Assembly (NCBI GenBank): GCA_028554755.1
Contig: JAPTOF010000007.1
Span: forward strand, 15,609,001-15,673,000
Reading direction: 5' to 3'
DNA: 64,000 nucleotides
Source of the DNA: Cordia subcordata
Lineage: Eukaryota > Streptophyta > Magnoliopsida > Boraginales > Cordiaceae
Under the pieces are notes generated by a model, which saw only the letters and a list, made by a program, of their open reading frames with translations, did not search any database and was not told where the DNA came from. Below, one piece after another: positions 11,758-23,722 of this stretch; positions within the stretch are counted from its first letter, which is position 1, and each line of letters opens with the position of its first letter. Position numbers and translations under genes: made by a program.

Positions 11758-13338
11758 CATTGCAACCAAAAAGACTTGGTCAAGATCTTATGGACTCAAG
11801 CCCTCTGACACAAGATTTGTTCAGGTGTGAACAGGGTCGTTAAACTTTCCCTACCACTTGACTCAAATTAAGTTGCAGTTTTTCTTTTTTCTAAAAATAT
11901 TGAAGGTGAAAAACAAAACAAGAGAAAAATATCCTTTGCCCAAAATCCACAACGGAGTGCTCTTCGTCAATATCCTAGCTAGGACTCATCCGCGTACTAG
12001 GACATGATATAATATTTTTTTGATTGTTATTTTAAATTTCAGTATATTTTATTTATAATTACATTAGAATTTGTTACTTTATAGATGATATTAGAATGTT
12101 CTTTGATAGAATTGTTCTGATTAATTCTTAAATTTTTGGGAAAAGTATAGTTTAGGGCTTAAACTTTAAAAGGGGTTGAACTTACAAAAAGGTGAAATTT
12201 TATACGCTATTAAGTAACAGCGTTAATTTTTTGCTGACATGACATTTTATTTTTGTTCCATCTTAGGTGGATTTCAATACATAGCAATTTGGCTCCTACG
12301 TGGCATACACAAACAAACTTTTAAATTCTAAGGTATTACGTAATGTACACATATAAATGTTGAAAATCTTTTTTGATGGCTATGTGAATCTAAATTGATC
12401 TCCATTTTTTATTTTGCTTAATATAAGTTTTTTATATATTCAAAATTAAAAAATTAAATTAATTGAGCATTTTAAGTATTAAAATAAAAAATTTAAATGA
12501 GTTATAGTGAACCAACAATTAATTGTGCATTTAAATTAATTGGTTTAAATTAATATAAGAAATAATATAGTTTTGCTTATTAAATAAAGAATTAATAAAC
12601 AAAAACTTTAAACTTCAATATACCACACGCTGGCACAATAATACATATTTTTTGGGAAAAGAACTATTGGGCATTTTGAGCATTAAATTAATGCACAATT
12701 AATTAAATATATTTTTGTTTATTAAAAAAAGTAATAAACAAATACTTCATTGTATTAATTTAATAATTTAAATTTTTTGTGAATTTAAATTAATTGGTTT
12801 AAACTTTAAACAAAAACTATCTAAATGTACAATTAATTTAAATTTTTAATACTTAAATAAAGATATAACTTTTTAATTTTAATACTTAACATGCACAATT
12901 AATTTAATTTTTAAATTTTAAATATTTATAAAAAATTAAATTGAACAAAATAAAAAGAATTTAGATTTCTCATAGCCAGCAAAAAATATTTTTAAAATTT
13001 GTATATGTGTATATGATGTAATGACTTAAAATTTATAAGTTTGCATATGTATATGACAAGTAGGAGTTAGATTTCCATATAAGGAATTCACTAACGTAGA
13101 AAAATAAAATAAAATGTCACGTAAACGAAAAATTAACATTGTTACTTAATGATGTGCAAAATATCATTTTTTTTTTTGTAAGTTCAAACCCTTAATTTTA
13201 TATTTTACAAATATCATTTTTTTTGTAAGTTCAAACCCTTAATTTTATATTTTGTAAAATGTAAATCTTAAAATTACCGTTTTTTCTAAAATTTTTAAGA
13301 CTTATGATTGCACTCTATTTAAGCACATGACTAGTCAT
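11758..13338. repeat. Tandem duplication, unit 1
   Basis: Unit 1 starts GCAACCAAAAAGACTTGGTC and includes GTGTGAACAGGGTCGTTAAA, then GGAGTGCTCTTCGTCAA and CATCCGCGTACTA, ending in AAGCACATGACTAGTCATGA. The same blocks in the same order recur at 13347-14505. Unit 1 is split by a transposon at 12138-13286. Non-coding. Confidence 0.75.
12138..13286. mobile_element. Long-TIR (MULE-like) non-autonomous element
   Basis: About 1.15 kb with inverted ends of more than 100 bases. The left arm runs GGGAAAAGTATAG...GGGGTTGAACTTAC...CTATTAAGTAACAGCG; the right arm, read in reverse, gives GAAAAAACGG...AGGGTTTGAACTTAC and the TTACTTAAT partner. Flanks TAAATTTTT (12129-12137) and TAAAATTTTT (13287-13296) look like a 9-base target duplication, and the uninterrupted site is kept in unit 2 (CCTAAATTTTTTCAGACTTA near 14450). 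The inside is AT-rich without open frames. The right end carries an extra direct copy of TTTTTTTTGTAAGTTCAAAC. Long TIRs with a 9-base duplication suggest a Mutator-like MITE. Confidence 0.65.
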
Positions 13339-13346
13339 GATAGATT

Positions 13347-14505
13347 TGCAGCCAAAAGATTTGGTCAAGAACTTACGTACTGAAGCTCTTGTGACACATG
13401 ATTCGATCAAGTATGATCTAGCAGGTGTGAACAGGGTCGTTAAACTTTCCCTACCACTAGTCATTATTTTATCTCGGCATGGTTAGCTTGGATTGAGATC
13501 AAGGTCTGCTCGTTACAATTAACTGATAAAATAATTGATAATTGTTTGAATAATTTATAATTGTTTGAGTAATTGATAATTATTATATTTTTTAGTTGTT
13601 AATAAATAGTTGTTTTACTAGCATATTGAACAAAATATGTTTGGAAAAATTAACTGTTAGGTTCAATAAATTAGTTGTTGAATTAGCTAACAAAAGGAAA
13701 ATGACAAAAAAGACATTGTTATTATGTTATTATAATTATAATTATAATTATTATTAGTATTATGAAGTAAGATAACTAGACTCAAAATTTATTTTGTCGA
13801 ACTAAAATAATAAAAAGTATGCTTTTTAATATATTTTAATATGGATAGAATTTGAAATTAATTTTATGTTATCTTTCATTTATGTTTTTGAAAGAAAAAG
13901 GTAATAATGTAAAGAGATAGAAGAGAGACTAGAATTTAAATAAAAAAAAAAGAAAAATGATAGAATTGCCAAAAAAGATGAACACTAAAAGTTTTTTTGA
14001 AAGTTTAAACATTAGTTGTAATGCTAAAAATTATCTCAAAGACTACTTGATATACTATTTACCCAATAATAATAAATTGGAGAAATAGTGTTTTGATTGG
14101 ATCAAAATATTAAAAATTACTTGAAAATTTGTCTGTTGGTGTAACCAAACAGGACATAAGTCGAAATACTTTTTTTCCCCTTTTTTCCTCTCTTTTCTTT
14201 CTTTTCTTTTTTTTTTTAAAAAAAAAAGAGAGAGAGAAAAATATCCTTTGACAAGAGTCCACAGCGGAGTGCTCTTGGTCAACATGCTAGCTAGGATTCA
14301 TCCGCGTACTACGCACATGATACAATAATTTTTTAATTGCTATTTTTAAATTTATTATATTTTATTTATAATTACATTAGCATTTGTTATTTCGTAGATG
14401 ATATTAGATTATTAAAATGTTATTTGATAGAAGAATTGTTCTGGAGAATTCCTAAATTTTTTCAGACTTACTATTGCAATCTATTAAGCACATGACTAAT
14501 CATTA
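13347..14505. repeat. Tandem duplication, unit 2
   Basis: Second copy of the 11758-13338 unit: GCAGCCAAAAGATTTGGTC at the start, CAGGTGTGAACAGGGTCG, then after an insertion at about 13500-14153 the block AAAAATATCCTTTGACAAG...CATCCGCGTACTAC, ending AAGCACATGACTAATCATTA. It lacks the element present in unit 1, so the duplication is older than that insertion. Confidence 0.7.
13500..14153. mobile_element. hAT/Tourist-like element, family B copy 1 (diverged)
   Basis: AT-rich 0.65 kb, including AAATTAACTGTTAGGTTCAA, AATTAGTTGTTGAATTAGCT and GATAGAATTGCCAAAAAAGA, which match words in the elements at 59088 and (reversed) 37532 and 61699. The ends are poorly preserved. Non-coding. Confidence 0.4.
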
Positions 14506-15555
14506 ATCCTGTGAGCCATGCTTGTTACAATTACAATATACAATATATAAATCATTAGATATCCAATCCGTTCCCGTAGAACAATAAAATAAATCCGATC
14601 AAAATTTTGCTAGTATATTTGTTTCATATCATGTGTAACTAACCTCATTTTCATCAGAACTTTATATTCTGAAATCCCTGACATCCTTCTATTTAAGGGT
14701 TTTTTGCTTGTACATTTTTTTGTATTTAGGTCTAATGACACCTCTAATTTCTAAATTCACAAAATAGCTAAAATAATCCTTGTGTTTTTTTTGAAGTTTT
14801 GCACAAACAACCCTCTCGTCACATTTTCCATCTATTTTAACGGTGATTGTACCACACACTAAAATGTGGTTAAGTTTCGTTTTTTACCTTAATTGCACAC
14901 ATAATCCATGTGTTTAAATTTTTTATCCGCAGTCTTTCCCAAAAAAGAAAGAAAGAAAAACACCACCACCACCACCCACCACTATGCAGCCCCCACCGCC
15001 ACTGAGATGCGTATTAGCTACAAAAACCAAGAAGTTAACCAAAAACTCCATGGTCTTAAATAAAAAGGAGATAAGGATTATTCCCTTTTTGATGCGGATC
15101 TAGTGTGTTTCCTGCTAGATAACTAATTCTCCATGGCAGAAGGAAAAATTTTAAAAACCATTGTTACATTACGCGTTTACCATCGACTGCTATGTAGTGT
15201 TTGAAAACATCATCAGTAGGATGATGCAATGCTCTACTTCTTTGTAAAAGCTTGGTGACAAGCTAAAATCTTGTTTCCTTTTAGAAAGTTGAAAGTTAAC
15301 CAGTTGGAAATGGGAAAAAAAGCAATGAAAATAACATCTCATTGGCCCATAAGTTTCGTTCCTGGGCCCCCAACCCCCTGCCTTTCGCTCAGGCTATTCA
15401 AAATAGAAAATATGATCTGAATTTTAGCAACCAAATCACGATGCAGCCACAATCGCCGATGTTTCTTAGTGGTGGCAGCGGAGTTGGGGGTGGGGCTGTT
15501 GGTGGCTGTCGCATGGGGTGTTGAGGGAGATGTCAGCATGGTGGGGATCAAGGGG
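14506..15555. other. Intergenic, nothing clear
   Basis: No recognised gene. 15340-15555 is relatively GC-rich, with a G-rich run on the plus strand (GGTGGCAGCGGAGTTGGGGG and onward). Open frames on both strands there overlap each other and look like products of that composition. Confidence 0.4.
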
Positions 15556-15559
15556 AGTC

Positions 15560-16221
15560 ACCGGAGGTGAAGCATATGTCTCATGTTTCATACTCAAGTG
15601 CTATTGGTAGCTTGATGTATGCTATGGTGTGCACTTGCCCTGACATTTCACATGCAGTTAATGTTGAGAGCAAGTATATGGCATCGCTTAGGAAAGCACA
15701 CTGGGAAGCGGTAAAATAGATAATGAAATATTTGCGTGACACTACGAATATAGGATTGCTGTTTAGTAAGATGATTAGAGATTGCGCAAGGTTGGTGGGT
15801 TATTGTAACTCAGACATTGCGAGTGCCTTAGATAAGAGAAGATCTTTGACGGGTTACGTGTTTACATTATCTGGATGTGCTATCAGTTGGAAAGCGACAT
15901 TACAGTCTACTGTAGCATTGTCGACTACAGAGGTGGAGTACATGGTGATTGCAGAAGCTGTGAAGAAGGCTATATGGTTACAAGGCCTGGTTCGTGATCT
16001 TGGACTGCAGCAAAATAAACACATTAATATCAGGTATTACTTTATCAGAGATGTTGTTTCACAAGGGATCCAGCAGATATGATGGTGGTTTCAGTTAACA
16101 AGTTCAAGCATTGCTTGGACTTGGTTACTATTTGCGGTGAGGAGATTAAGCCCTCAGGGGCAGTTGGCAGCAGGGATGATCGGTGTGTTGATTGGAGCGA
16201 ATACATGCCAAGGTGGAGATT
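15560..16221 (+). pseudogene. copia polyprotein remnant, RT end and RNase H
   Basis: Translation in one frame gives VSYSSAIGSLMYAMVCTCPDISHAV (seen in parts), then after a stop an RNase H region with GYCNSDIA, RRSLTGYVF, ISWKATLQSTVALSTTEVEYM and AIWLQGLVRDLG, the standard order at the end of Ty1/copia polyproteins. There is an in-frame stop at about 15717, and the end (NKFKHCLDLVT) is partly out of frame. Everything 5' of the RT end is missing. It leads directly into the LTR at 16222. Confidence 0.8.
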
Positions 16222-16534
16222 TGTTGAATGTGGCATGTGTTCTTGGGTAACAAGAATAGCATATTACCTTATTGGCTTGTTATCTTATTAGCACATAATT
16301 AATAAATTGCCTTTTCTACTCAATAGGTTTAGGAAACCTATGCACTATAAATATATGGTAATACTCATTGTATTGTGTGGAAGAGAAACTAGAGTGTGAG
16401 CCTTGTAATATTCGCCAATCAATAATAAATTGTTCTCTACTGTCCGTGGACGTAGGCTTTAAGGCCGAACTATATAATTCTCTTATGTCCGTTTTTTTCT
16501 CTTATTCTTCGTATTTGTATGTTTTTCCCCAACA
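16222..16534 (+). mobile_element. 3' LTR of the truncated copia element
   Basis: 313 bases starting TGTTGAATGTGG and ending TTCCCCAACA, with TGTTG/CAACA inverted ends. Immediately before it is a purine run (AAGGTGGAGATT) that fits a polypurine tract. Inside are a TATAAATATATGG promoter-like box and GTGGACGTAGGC near the 3' part. No matching 5' LTR is found in the window. Confidence 0.7.
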
Positions 16535-17147
16535 CTTGGCAAAATTGTGGACTTTGCAACTCAAGATGTGACCACGTGTTAAAAGAGTGATCCAGTCCAA
16601 GACTTAATGGCTTAGTGATATGTCCCTCATCTTTAGTGTAAATGGTCCATGGATCAATTCCTATTAGATGCATATTGTAATCGGCCTTTGGCCTCTCTTA
16701 AAGTGAGAAAAAACAAAAAGGAGTGATCCAAGCACAAGACTACATGAATCCACAAATAAAAAGGATGATAATCGCAAATTTTAAAATCATCTTACTCCTA
16801 TTATTAAAGTTAAACTCCAATTGAAGAAGTACAAGTCAATTCCCAAGCTTCCACATTTAGCAAAATGCAGAAAAGTGAAAAATCGTGTTTCATCACTACG
16901 AATCTTATTCTCAAGGGCTGTGTTGAAAGGACTCGCTAGTGCACAATGCTTGCTTGTTGTTCTCTGGAAAATGAAACAATCGAACACGTAAATGAAACAA
17001 AACTTCAATTAAAAGCAAACAAAAAATTGTATTTATGAATGATTATAGGTACAAAAGATGATACAAGAATCCATAATTATAGGAGCGGGATAAAAGGAAG
17101 CCATGTTTTATCAAGTGGTGAAAATAATTGGAGAAAGGAATTACTAA
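16535..17147. other. Intergenic with a repeat shared with 1975-2050
   Basis: No confirmed gene. The 16920-17000 block (minus strand CAAGCAAGCATTGTGCACTA) resembles 1975-2050 (CAAGCAAGTGGCGTGCACTA on the minus strand). Read in one frame both give TSK..AL..PFN.A, so a decayed gene or transposon exon is possible, but I do not recognise it. Confidence 0.35.
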
Positions 17148-17617
17148 GAGGGTGTTTGGATTGGCTTATCAAAAAGCTACTTAAAGTACTTTAGACTTTA
17201 AGTGACTTTTTTTTATTGTCAATTTTAAGTACTTACGTGTTTGAATAGAAATTGTAATTATTAAAAAAAGTATTGACATATTTGATTAAAGTAGGTTGAA
17301 AAGTATCTTATATGGTTAAAATAACTATTAAGGACACTAAAATAGAATTTAAAAGGTAAGTATAAGATAAAACAAAAAGGATATTTTAGTAATACAAATA
17401 AAAAGGTAAGGATAAGATAGTAAATGCTTTGGTCAAACATACTTTTTTTCAAAGTGCTTAAAGCCATAAAAAGTAAAAGTTGGGGGTGAAGAACTTTTTA
17501 TTTTTTACTTAAAGCCACTTAAAAAAAGTAATTTTTTAATTAAAACAAACACTTTCATTAACTTAAATTAGGCTTTAAGTAAGTTTGACCAAAAAGGAAG
17601 CCAAACCAAACACCCTC
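17148..17617. mobile_element. Tourist-like MITE
   Basis: 470 bases with matching ends: GAGGGTGTTTGGATTGGCTT at the left and, reversed, GAGGGTGTTTGGTTTGGCTT at the right. Flanks are TAA and TAT, an imperfect 3-base duplication. Non-coding. It ends 75 bases before the copia element at 17692. Confidence 0.65.
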
Positions 17618-17691
17618 TATGTACCGTAAGTTGTGATCGTTGTGCTGATGGGTATTAGGGTAACTTTTTAATTAGCCAAAGACAATGTAGA

Positions 17692-18236
17692 TGATGGAAA
17701 TTGATATGGGAATTATTTCATTGAAGAAGGCTAAATTTGAGTGGATGAGAATATTAAGAAAACAACTTTTGTATTAATCTCTCATCGTCTGAATACATGT
17801 TACATGCATGAAGACTTCACCCATATATATAAATTGCCTAACCGTCTAGCTTTGCTTAGCATTAGCTGTGCTTGAAACAAACAGGAACAAAAAATTGTGG
17901 TTGACAAGAGGCCACGTCATTTGCTAGCTTGTAATTACCATGCTTTGACAACTAATTAACCTCCATGAAGAAAACTTATGAACATGAGTTTGCCACATCT
18001 CTTGCCTCATTGTAATATTTTCACTTCCAACCATGTTACAGCACACCACCACGTGGACGCCCCAATTCTTGTAATTTGCCAACTATCATGCCTTGGCTTT
18101 ATCAAGATGCAAGCTGTTATTTGCAAGATAATACGCTGGAAGATTTTGCATCAAACTTGAATTACTTTTTGACTTCAAATGGTGATGAATCATCAGGAGC
18201 TTGTCTTCAAACAATTGAGTATTAATATTTTTAACA
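17692..18236 (-). repeat. copia-1 3' LTR
   Basis: 545 bases; on the plus strand it starts TGATGGAAATTG and ends TTTTTAACA. It is the downstream LTR because the element runs on the minus strand, and the polypurine tract (CTCCCCCTT on the plus strand) adjoins it at 18237. Confidence 0.93.
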
Positions 18237-18239
18237 CTC

Positions 18240-21200
18240 CCCCTTAATGCTCAATTGGGTAATCCCGAGCAAACCACGAAACATCTCGAACTTTGGTTGC
18301 GGAAGCGCTTTTGTGAAAATATCTGCCAGTTGATTTTCTGTTTTGCAAAATTATAATTCGATCTTGCCTTCTTCAACTAGCTCCCGGATAAAATGATGTC
18401 GGATCTCGACATGCTTGGTTCTACTATGGAACATTGGATTTTTTGTCATCGCAATTGTTGACATGTTGTCACAGTAAATTGTTGTTGGTCCTCCAATTCT
18501 GAATTGCAAATCTTCTAAAATCCTTCTTAGCCAAATTGCTTCATTTGCAGCACTTGTCGCAGCTACGTACTCCGCTTCAGCTGATGATAATGCAACAGTT
18601 GCTTGCTTTTTGGAAGACCATGAGATTGGTTTTGTTCCCAAACTGAAAAAATATCCGCTTGTGCTCCTTCTGTCATCTACACATCCTACCCAGTCGCTAT
18701 CTGTATACCCATGCAATCCAAAATCTTTTTCTGACTCGTACAAAGTACCATAATTTTTTGTACCTTTCACATATCTCAGGATTCTTTTTGCTGCTGCAAA
18801 ATGATCTTTGCTGGGCTTATTCATAAATCTGGAAACTATGCCAGCAGAATGAACAATATCTGGTCTTGTGTTTGTCAAATAAATCAACGAACCCACAAGA
18901 CTTCGATAAGTTGTCTCATCCACTTTTTCTTTTCCATCATTCTTGGACAGCTTCTCATTTACTGCCATTGGGTTGCAGTTTGTCATGCCGAATTTCTTTA
19001 ACAAGTCATCAACATATTTTTCTTGAGAAATAAATATTCTCCTTGGTTCTTGCTTTATCTGAATTCCTAGAAAATACTTCATAAGACCAAGATCTGTCAT
19101 CTCATATTCTTGTATCATAGCCTTCTTGAATTCTTCAATCATTCTCCGATTGGTGCTGGTATAAATTAAATCATCTACATAGAGACATAGAATAAGAAAA
19201 TCATATGTACCTTGTCTCTTTACGTAAAGTGACGGCTCACTTGGACTGTTGATAAAACCATGTTCAAGTAAGTACCCGTCAATCTTGTTATTCTAGGCTC
19301 GAGGTGCTTGTTTGAGTCCATAAAGTGCTTTGTGTAGCCTGTAGACTTTGTTTTCTTGTCCCTTGACGACATATCCTTGTGGTTGTTCAACATATATTTC
19401 TTCTTCTAGATCTCCATTTAGAAAAGCTGATTTTACATCAAGTTGGTATACTGGAAGCTTTAATTGAGCTGTAAGAGCCAGGACTGATCGAATTGTTTTC
19501 ATTCGAACAACAGGAGCGAACATCTCATTGAAATCAACTCCTAGTCGTTGTGAGTACCCTTTGGCAACTAATCGTGCCTTGTATTTCTGGATACTTCCAT
19601 CTTCATTGCATTTGACCTTGTAAACCCATTTCAAGCCAATAATTTCATTATCTTGTGGCTTGTCTGCAAGCTCCCATGTTTTATTTTTTCTCGATCATTC
19701 GGATTTCTTCATCCATGGCTTTGACCCATGCATTTTCTTTAGCTGCTTCTTCGTACTTTGTTGGTTCTCCAGCAAAAAGAGCAAAATTAACAGCATTTGA
19801 GCACTGATAATCTTGAAGATAACCTGGAGGACGTCGTTCTCTTTGCGACCGTCTTAAAGTTGGTTCTGGACTGGATATTGGATTTGAAGGAGAGGTACTT
19901 GTACTCGGATCAGAACATGATACTTCTGATTTTTCTTCTATAACAAGTGGGCCTTGAGTTGAACTATCATTCCAACTCCATTCAAACATCTCATCGAATA
20001 TCACATCTCTGGAAATAATCAGCTTCTTTGACTCGGGATTGTAAAGTCGAAATCCCTTTGATTCTTCACTGTATCCGACAAAGATACATTTTTCTCCTTT
20101 TTCATCCAACTTTTCCCGTTTTCTCTTGGAATGTGTGAATAAGCTCCAAAACCAAAAATTTTGAAGTGCTTCACGAACGGCTTTCTTTCTCCACGAATGG
20201 CTTTCTTTCACACCATGCCTCATACGGTGTCTTGTCTAACACATCTTTTGTCGGGGATCTGTTCAAAATATAAACATTTGTGTTTACAGCCTCGGGCCAA
20301 AAATTTTTTGGAAAATTTTTACCTTGTAACATACCACGAGCCATTTTTGCAATTGTCTGATTTTTTCTTTTTACAACTCTATTTTGTTGAGGTGTGCGTC
20401 GGACAATCAATTCTCTTTTAATTCCATGCTTTTTACAAAAATCCTGAAATTCATGACTCGTAAATTCTCCCCCACGTCCTTAAAATTTTCAAAGAATGTC
20501 CACTTTGTTTTTTTGCCAGGGGCTTGAATTGTGTAAAGAATTTAAATGCTTTTGATTTCTGCTCCAAAAAATATACTCACATCATTCGAGTAAAAGCATC
20601 CACGAATAATAAAAAGTACCTTTTTCTACCGATAGATGAATTACTAGCCGAGCCCCAATTATCAGCATGTACCAATTCCAACAGAGCTTTAGCTCTCCAA
20701 CTTGATCTTGGGAAAGGTAATCTATGCATTTTTCCATAAATGCATCCTTCACAGAATTTCTTTTTATTGTTAATCCAGGGAAGCCCAAGTACCATATCTT
20801 TTTTACTTAAAACTTTGAGGCTATTAAAATTCAAATGCCCAAATCTTAAATGCCACAATTTAGACTTATCAACATCTCCACATTTTAAAGCATAATTTTG
20901 CTCAAGTGGCATTTTTGAAGGGAATATTTTATTTTGGGCCATTTTCACACTTGTAACAAGTTGCCCTTTTCTTTTATCAATAATAAGACACTTGTTATCC
21001 TCAAAATCCACTTTATAGCCTCTTTGAATTAATTGACCAACACTTAATAAATTTTGCGCTAACCCAGGAACATACAGAACATCATGAATATGTCTACGTG
21101 AACCATCTTTGGTTTTAACAACAATAATGCCCTTACCTTTCACATCTTGATTTCTTCCATCACCTAGAGTAATTTGTGATGATATATTTTCATCAAAACT

Positions 21201-22276
21201 GACAAAAGAATTTTTATTGCCAGTCATGTGGTTGGAACAACCACTATCTAGATACCAAATATTGTGTGACTCTTGACTAGAGTTTAAACAGGAATAAAAT
21301 ATTTGTTCACCTGAGTCACTATTTTCTGTAAACTTGGCATCTCTATTTTGCCGGTAATAACAATCCTTATCAAGATGATTAGGCAATTTGCACCTTTTAC
21401 ACTTATATCGGCAACTCCTTATATCATGATTATTCCTTTTGCATAATCTACAACAAGGGCCACTTTTTCCATTTTCATGACTCCCTTGATTTTTATAATT
21501 TTCTCTCCCCCTACCAAGGTAATTTGAGAAAAATTTACATCGTGGCTATTTTTCTTTTCACCATCACCTTTAGTGACATTTAATTTTGATTGAAAAGCCT
21601 GTTGAAGTGGTTGCTCAGTAAATCTGCGCATTCTTTCTTCATGGGCTTGGAGAGAACCCATTAATTCAACCATGGTAAGCACAGATAAATCCTTATTAGA
21701 CTCTTCTATTGCAGCCACAATATGATCATATTTAACTGGTAAGCTTCTCAAAATTTTTTGAATAATTTTTTTATCTTCAATTGTGTCCCCATAACTTCTA
21801 ATTTGATTAATGATAATAGAAACACGATTAAAAAACATTTCTACTGACTCACCTTCCTTCATCAACAAGGTATCAAAATCTTTCCATAAAGATTATAATT
21901 TAATTGAGATTACCTTATCTGATCCCTTGAATGCGTTTTTGAGAATTTCCCAAGCCTCCTTTGCAGTTGTAGATACCATAATTCTAGGAAAAATTGCCTT
22001 ACTAACTCCTTGTTGGATATAAAGCAAGGCCTTTGCATCTTTTCTCCGATTTTCATTATATTGTTTTTTCCTATTTTCTTCCCAAGTCTCCAATTCAGCA
22101 GCATTTTGGGGTTGCTCGTAGCCATTTTCTACCAAATCTCAAAGACCTTCTGATATGAATAAGGTCTTAATTTGGATATACCAAAAATCATAGGACTCTC
22201 CATTGAATATAGGTACCATGGCCTAAGTGTAATTGAAACTGGTTAAATTTGGGGTGGATGAACTTGTGGAGGCCAT
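18240..22276 (-). pseudogene. copia-1 gag-pol polyprotein, inactive
   Basis: Starts at ATG 22276 (MASTSSSTPNL). Gag has the Retrotran_gag2-type stretch, then two CCHC knuckles (CRLCKRNNHDIRSC and CKRCKLPNHLDKDC) near 21390-21460. Protease keeps its active site (YLDSGCSNHMT). Integrase zinc finger (HLRFGH...CEGC), RT with YVDD intact near 19170, RNase H (YTDSDWVG, ALSSAEAEY, IYCDN). Breaks: in-frame stops at about 22223, 22139, 21893, 20577, 19293 and 18351, and frameshifts near 21520, 20475 and 20200. All six stops are explained by CAA/CAG to TAA/TAG or TGG to TGA/TAG changes. The loss of the second integrase aspartate region (frameshift near 20475) alone would stop function. Confidence 0.93.
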
Positions 22277-22325
22277 TTTGTTATCGGATATTGGGCAGAT
22301 GATATATGAGGCTGGGTATAATATT

Positions 22326-22339
22326 GGCTCTGACACCAC
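22326..22339 (-). other. copia-1 primer-binding site
   Basis: On the minus strand the sequence directly after the 5' LTR reads GTGGTGTCAGAGCC, close to the plant copia consensus TGGTATCAGAGC for initiator methionine tRNA priming. Confidence 0.85.
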
Positions 22340-22885
22340 TGATGGAAATTGATATGGGAATTATTTCATTGAAGAAGGCTAAATTTGAGTGGATGAGAAT
22401 ATTAAGAAAACAACTTTTGTATTAATCTCTCATAGTCTGAATACATGTTACATGCAATGAAGACTTCACCCATATATGTAGATTGCCTAACCGTCTAGCT
22501 TTGCTTAGCATTAGCTGTGCTTGAAACAAACAGGAACAAAAAATTGTGGTTGACAAGAGGCCACGTCATTTGCTAGCTTGTAATTACCATGCTTTGACAA
22601 CTAATTAACCTTCATGAAGAAAACTTACGAACATGAGTTTGCCACATCTCTTGCCTCATTGTAATATTTTCACTTCCAACCATGTTACAGCACACCACCA
22701 CGTGGTCGCCCCAATTCTTGTAATTTGCCAACTATCATGCCTTGGCTTTATCAAGATGCAAGCTGTTATTTGCAAGATAATACGCTGGAAGATTTTGCAT
22801 CAAACTTGAATTACTTTTTGACTTCAAATGGTGATGAATCATCAGGAGCTTGTCTTCGAACAATTGAGTATTAATATTTTTAACA
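22340..22885 (-). repeat. copia-1 5' LTR
   Basis: 546 bases, nearly identical to 17692-18236. Minus-strand transcription of the element would begin here. The target duplication GTAGA follows at 22886. Confidence 0.93.
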
Positions 22886-22890
22886 GTAGA

Positions 22891-23502
22891 TATAGGAGAA
22901 AAGAAAATAAGAAAATAATAATGCAAAGAATACAATAATCGTGTGGCCCAGTTATGCCTCGTTTATGGAAAAATAAAATATATACGCTGAGTTTTCTCAA
23001 GTTATAAAACAATAAGACTGTAAAACTATAAAGTTCAGACTCAGTCATACTAATCCCATGGGTTATGGATCGTGGCAACTAACTACAAGCTACAAGGCTC
23101 TATTTATAGGAAACTAATTCTAATCTCTCATTGTTTGCCTTGGAGTTGACCTTTTCCTAGGCCAAGTCAGTTCGATCTTTGTAGATCATCCTGATGACTT
23201 GCAGGTGTGTCACGACAGTAGAAATTAAACAATCTAATATTGGATTAACCTGAGTTGTAATTGGCTAAATGGAATGTAAACCTGAGAATCAATTGAAGTT
23301 AACTGGCTAAATTGGATACTAAATTGACTTGTAGTGACTAGCCGAATTGGATAGAGGTGCCCAAATATTTGGAACATGTTGAAATGAAAGTTGCACAACA
23401 TGCATCGTAGCGCATGAAGCTTGATCATTTATTGCAGGAAGCAAGAAACCAAGAGAAACTGGAAATACGCTAACAAAGCAACTGATATAAGAACTAGGCA
23501 TA
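22891..23502. other. Intergenic, nothing clear
   Basis: No gene, RNA or repeat recognised. Short minus-strand open frames here show no family features. Confidence 0.4.
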
Positions 23503-23719
23503 GGGCTCGTTTGGTTTGGCTTTTTTTAAAAGCGCTTTTTTCAAATAGCTTTTTTTGAGAAGCTGAAAATTCTGACTTCTAAAAAAAATTGTATTTGAGC
23601 TTTTTTTAGAGTTTCAGCTTTTTTGGAAACAAAATCAAATAATTATTGCAAATTTAACAGAACTTTTTCAGGAAAAAAAAGTACTTTTTCCTTTAAAAAA
23701 AGCCAATCCAAACAGACCC
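23503..23719. mobile_element. Tourist-like MITE, tandem copy 1
   Basis: 217 bases from GGGCTCGTTTGGTTTGGC to GCCAATCCAAACAGACCC, with ATA at both flanks (23500-23502, 23720-23722). The inside is rich in short AGCTTTTTT and AAAAGC runs. Non-coding. A second, diverged copy follows directly. Confidence 0.6.
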
Positions 23720-23722
23720 ATA

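Larger units (their letters stand above)
17692..22885 (-). mobile_element. Full-length Ty1/copia retrotransposon (copia-1)
   Basis: A 5.2-kb element bounded by 545-base direct LTRs and a perfect 5-base target duplication GTAGA (17687-17691 and 22886-22890). Reading on the minus strand: 5' LTR, primer-binding site TGGTGTCAGAGCC matching the usual initiator-Met tRNA type, gag, protease, integrase, reverse transcriptase, RNase H, polypurine tract AAGGGGGAG, 3' LTR. Integrase before RT makes it copia. By eye the two LTRs differ at about seven bases and one indel (near 1.3%), so the insertion is fairly young, yet the coding region is thoroughly broken. Confidence 0.95.

Noticed and set aside
15339..15551. 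Opposed frames of 60 and 70 codons
   Set aside because: Both cover the same GC-rich patch on opposite strands; composition explains them.
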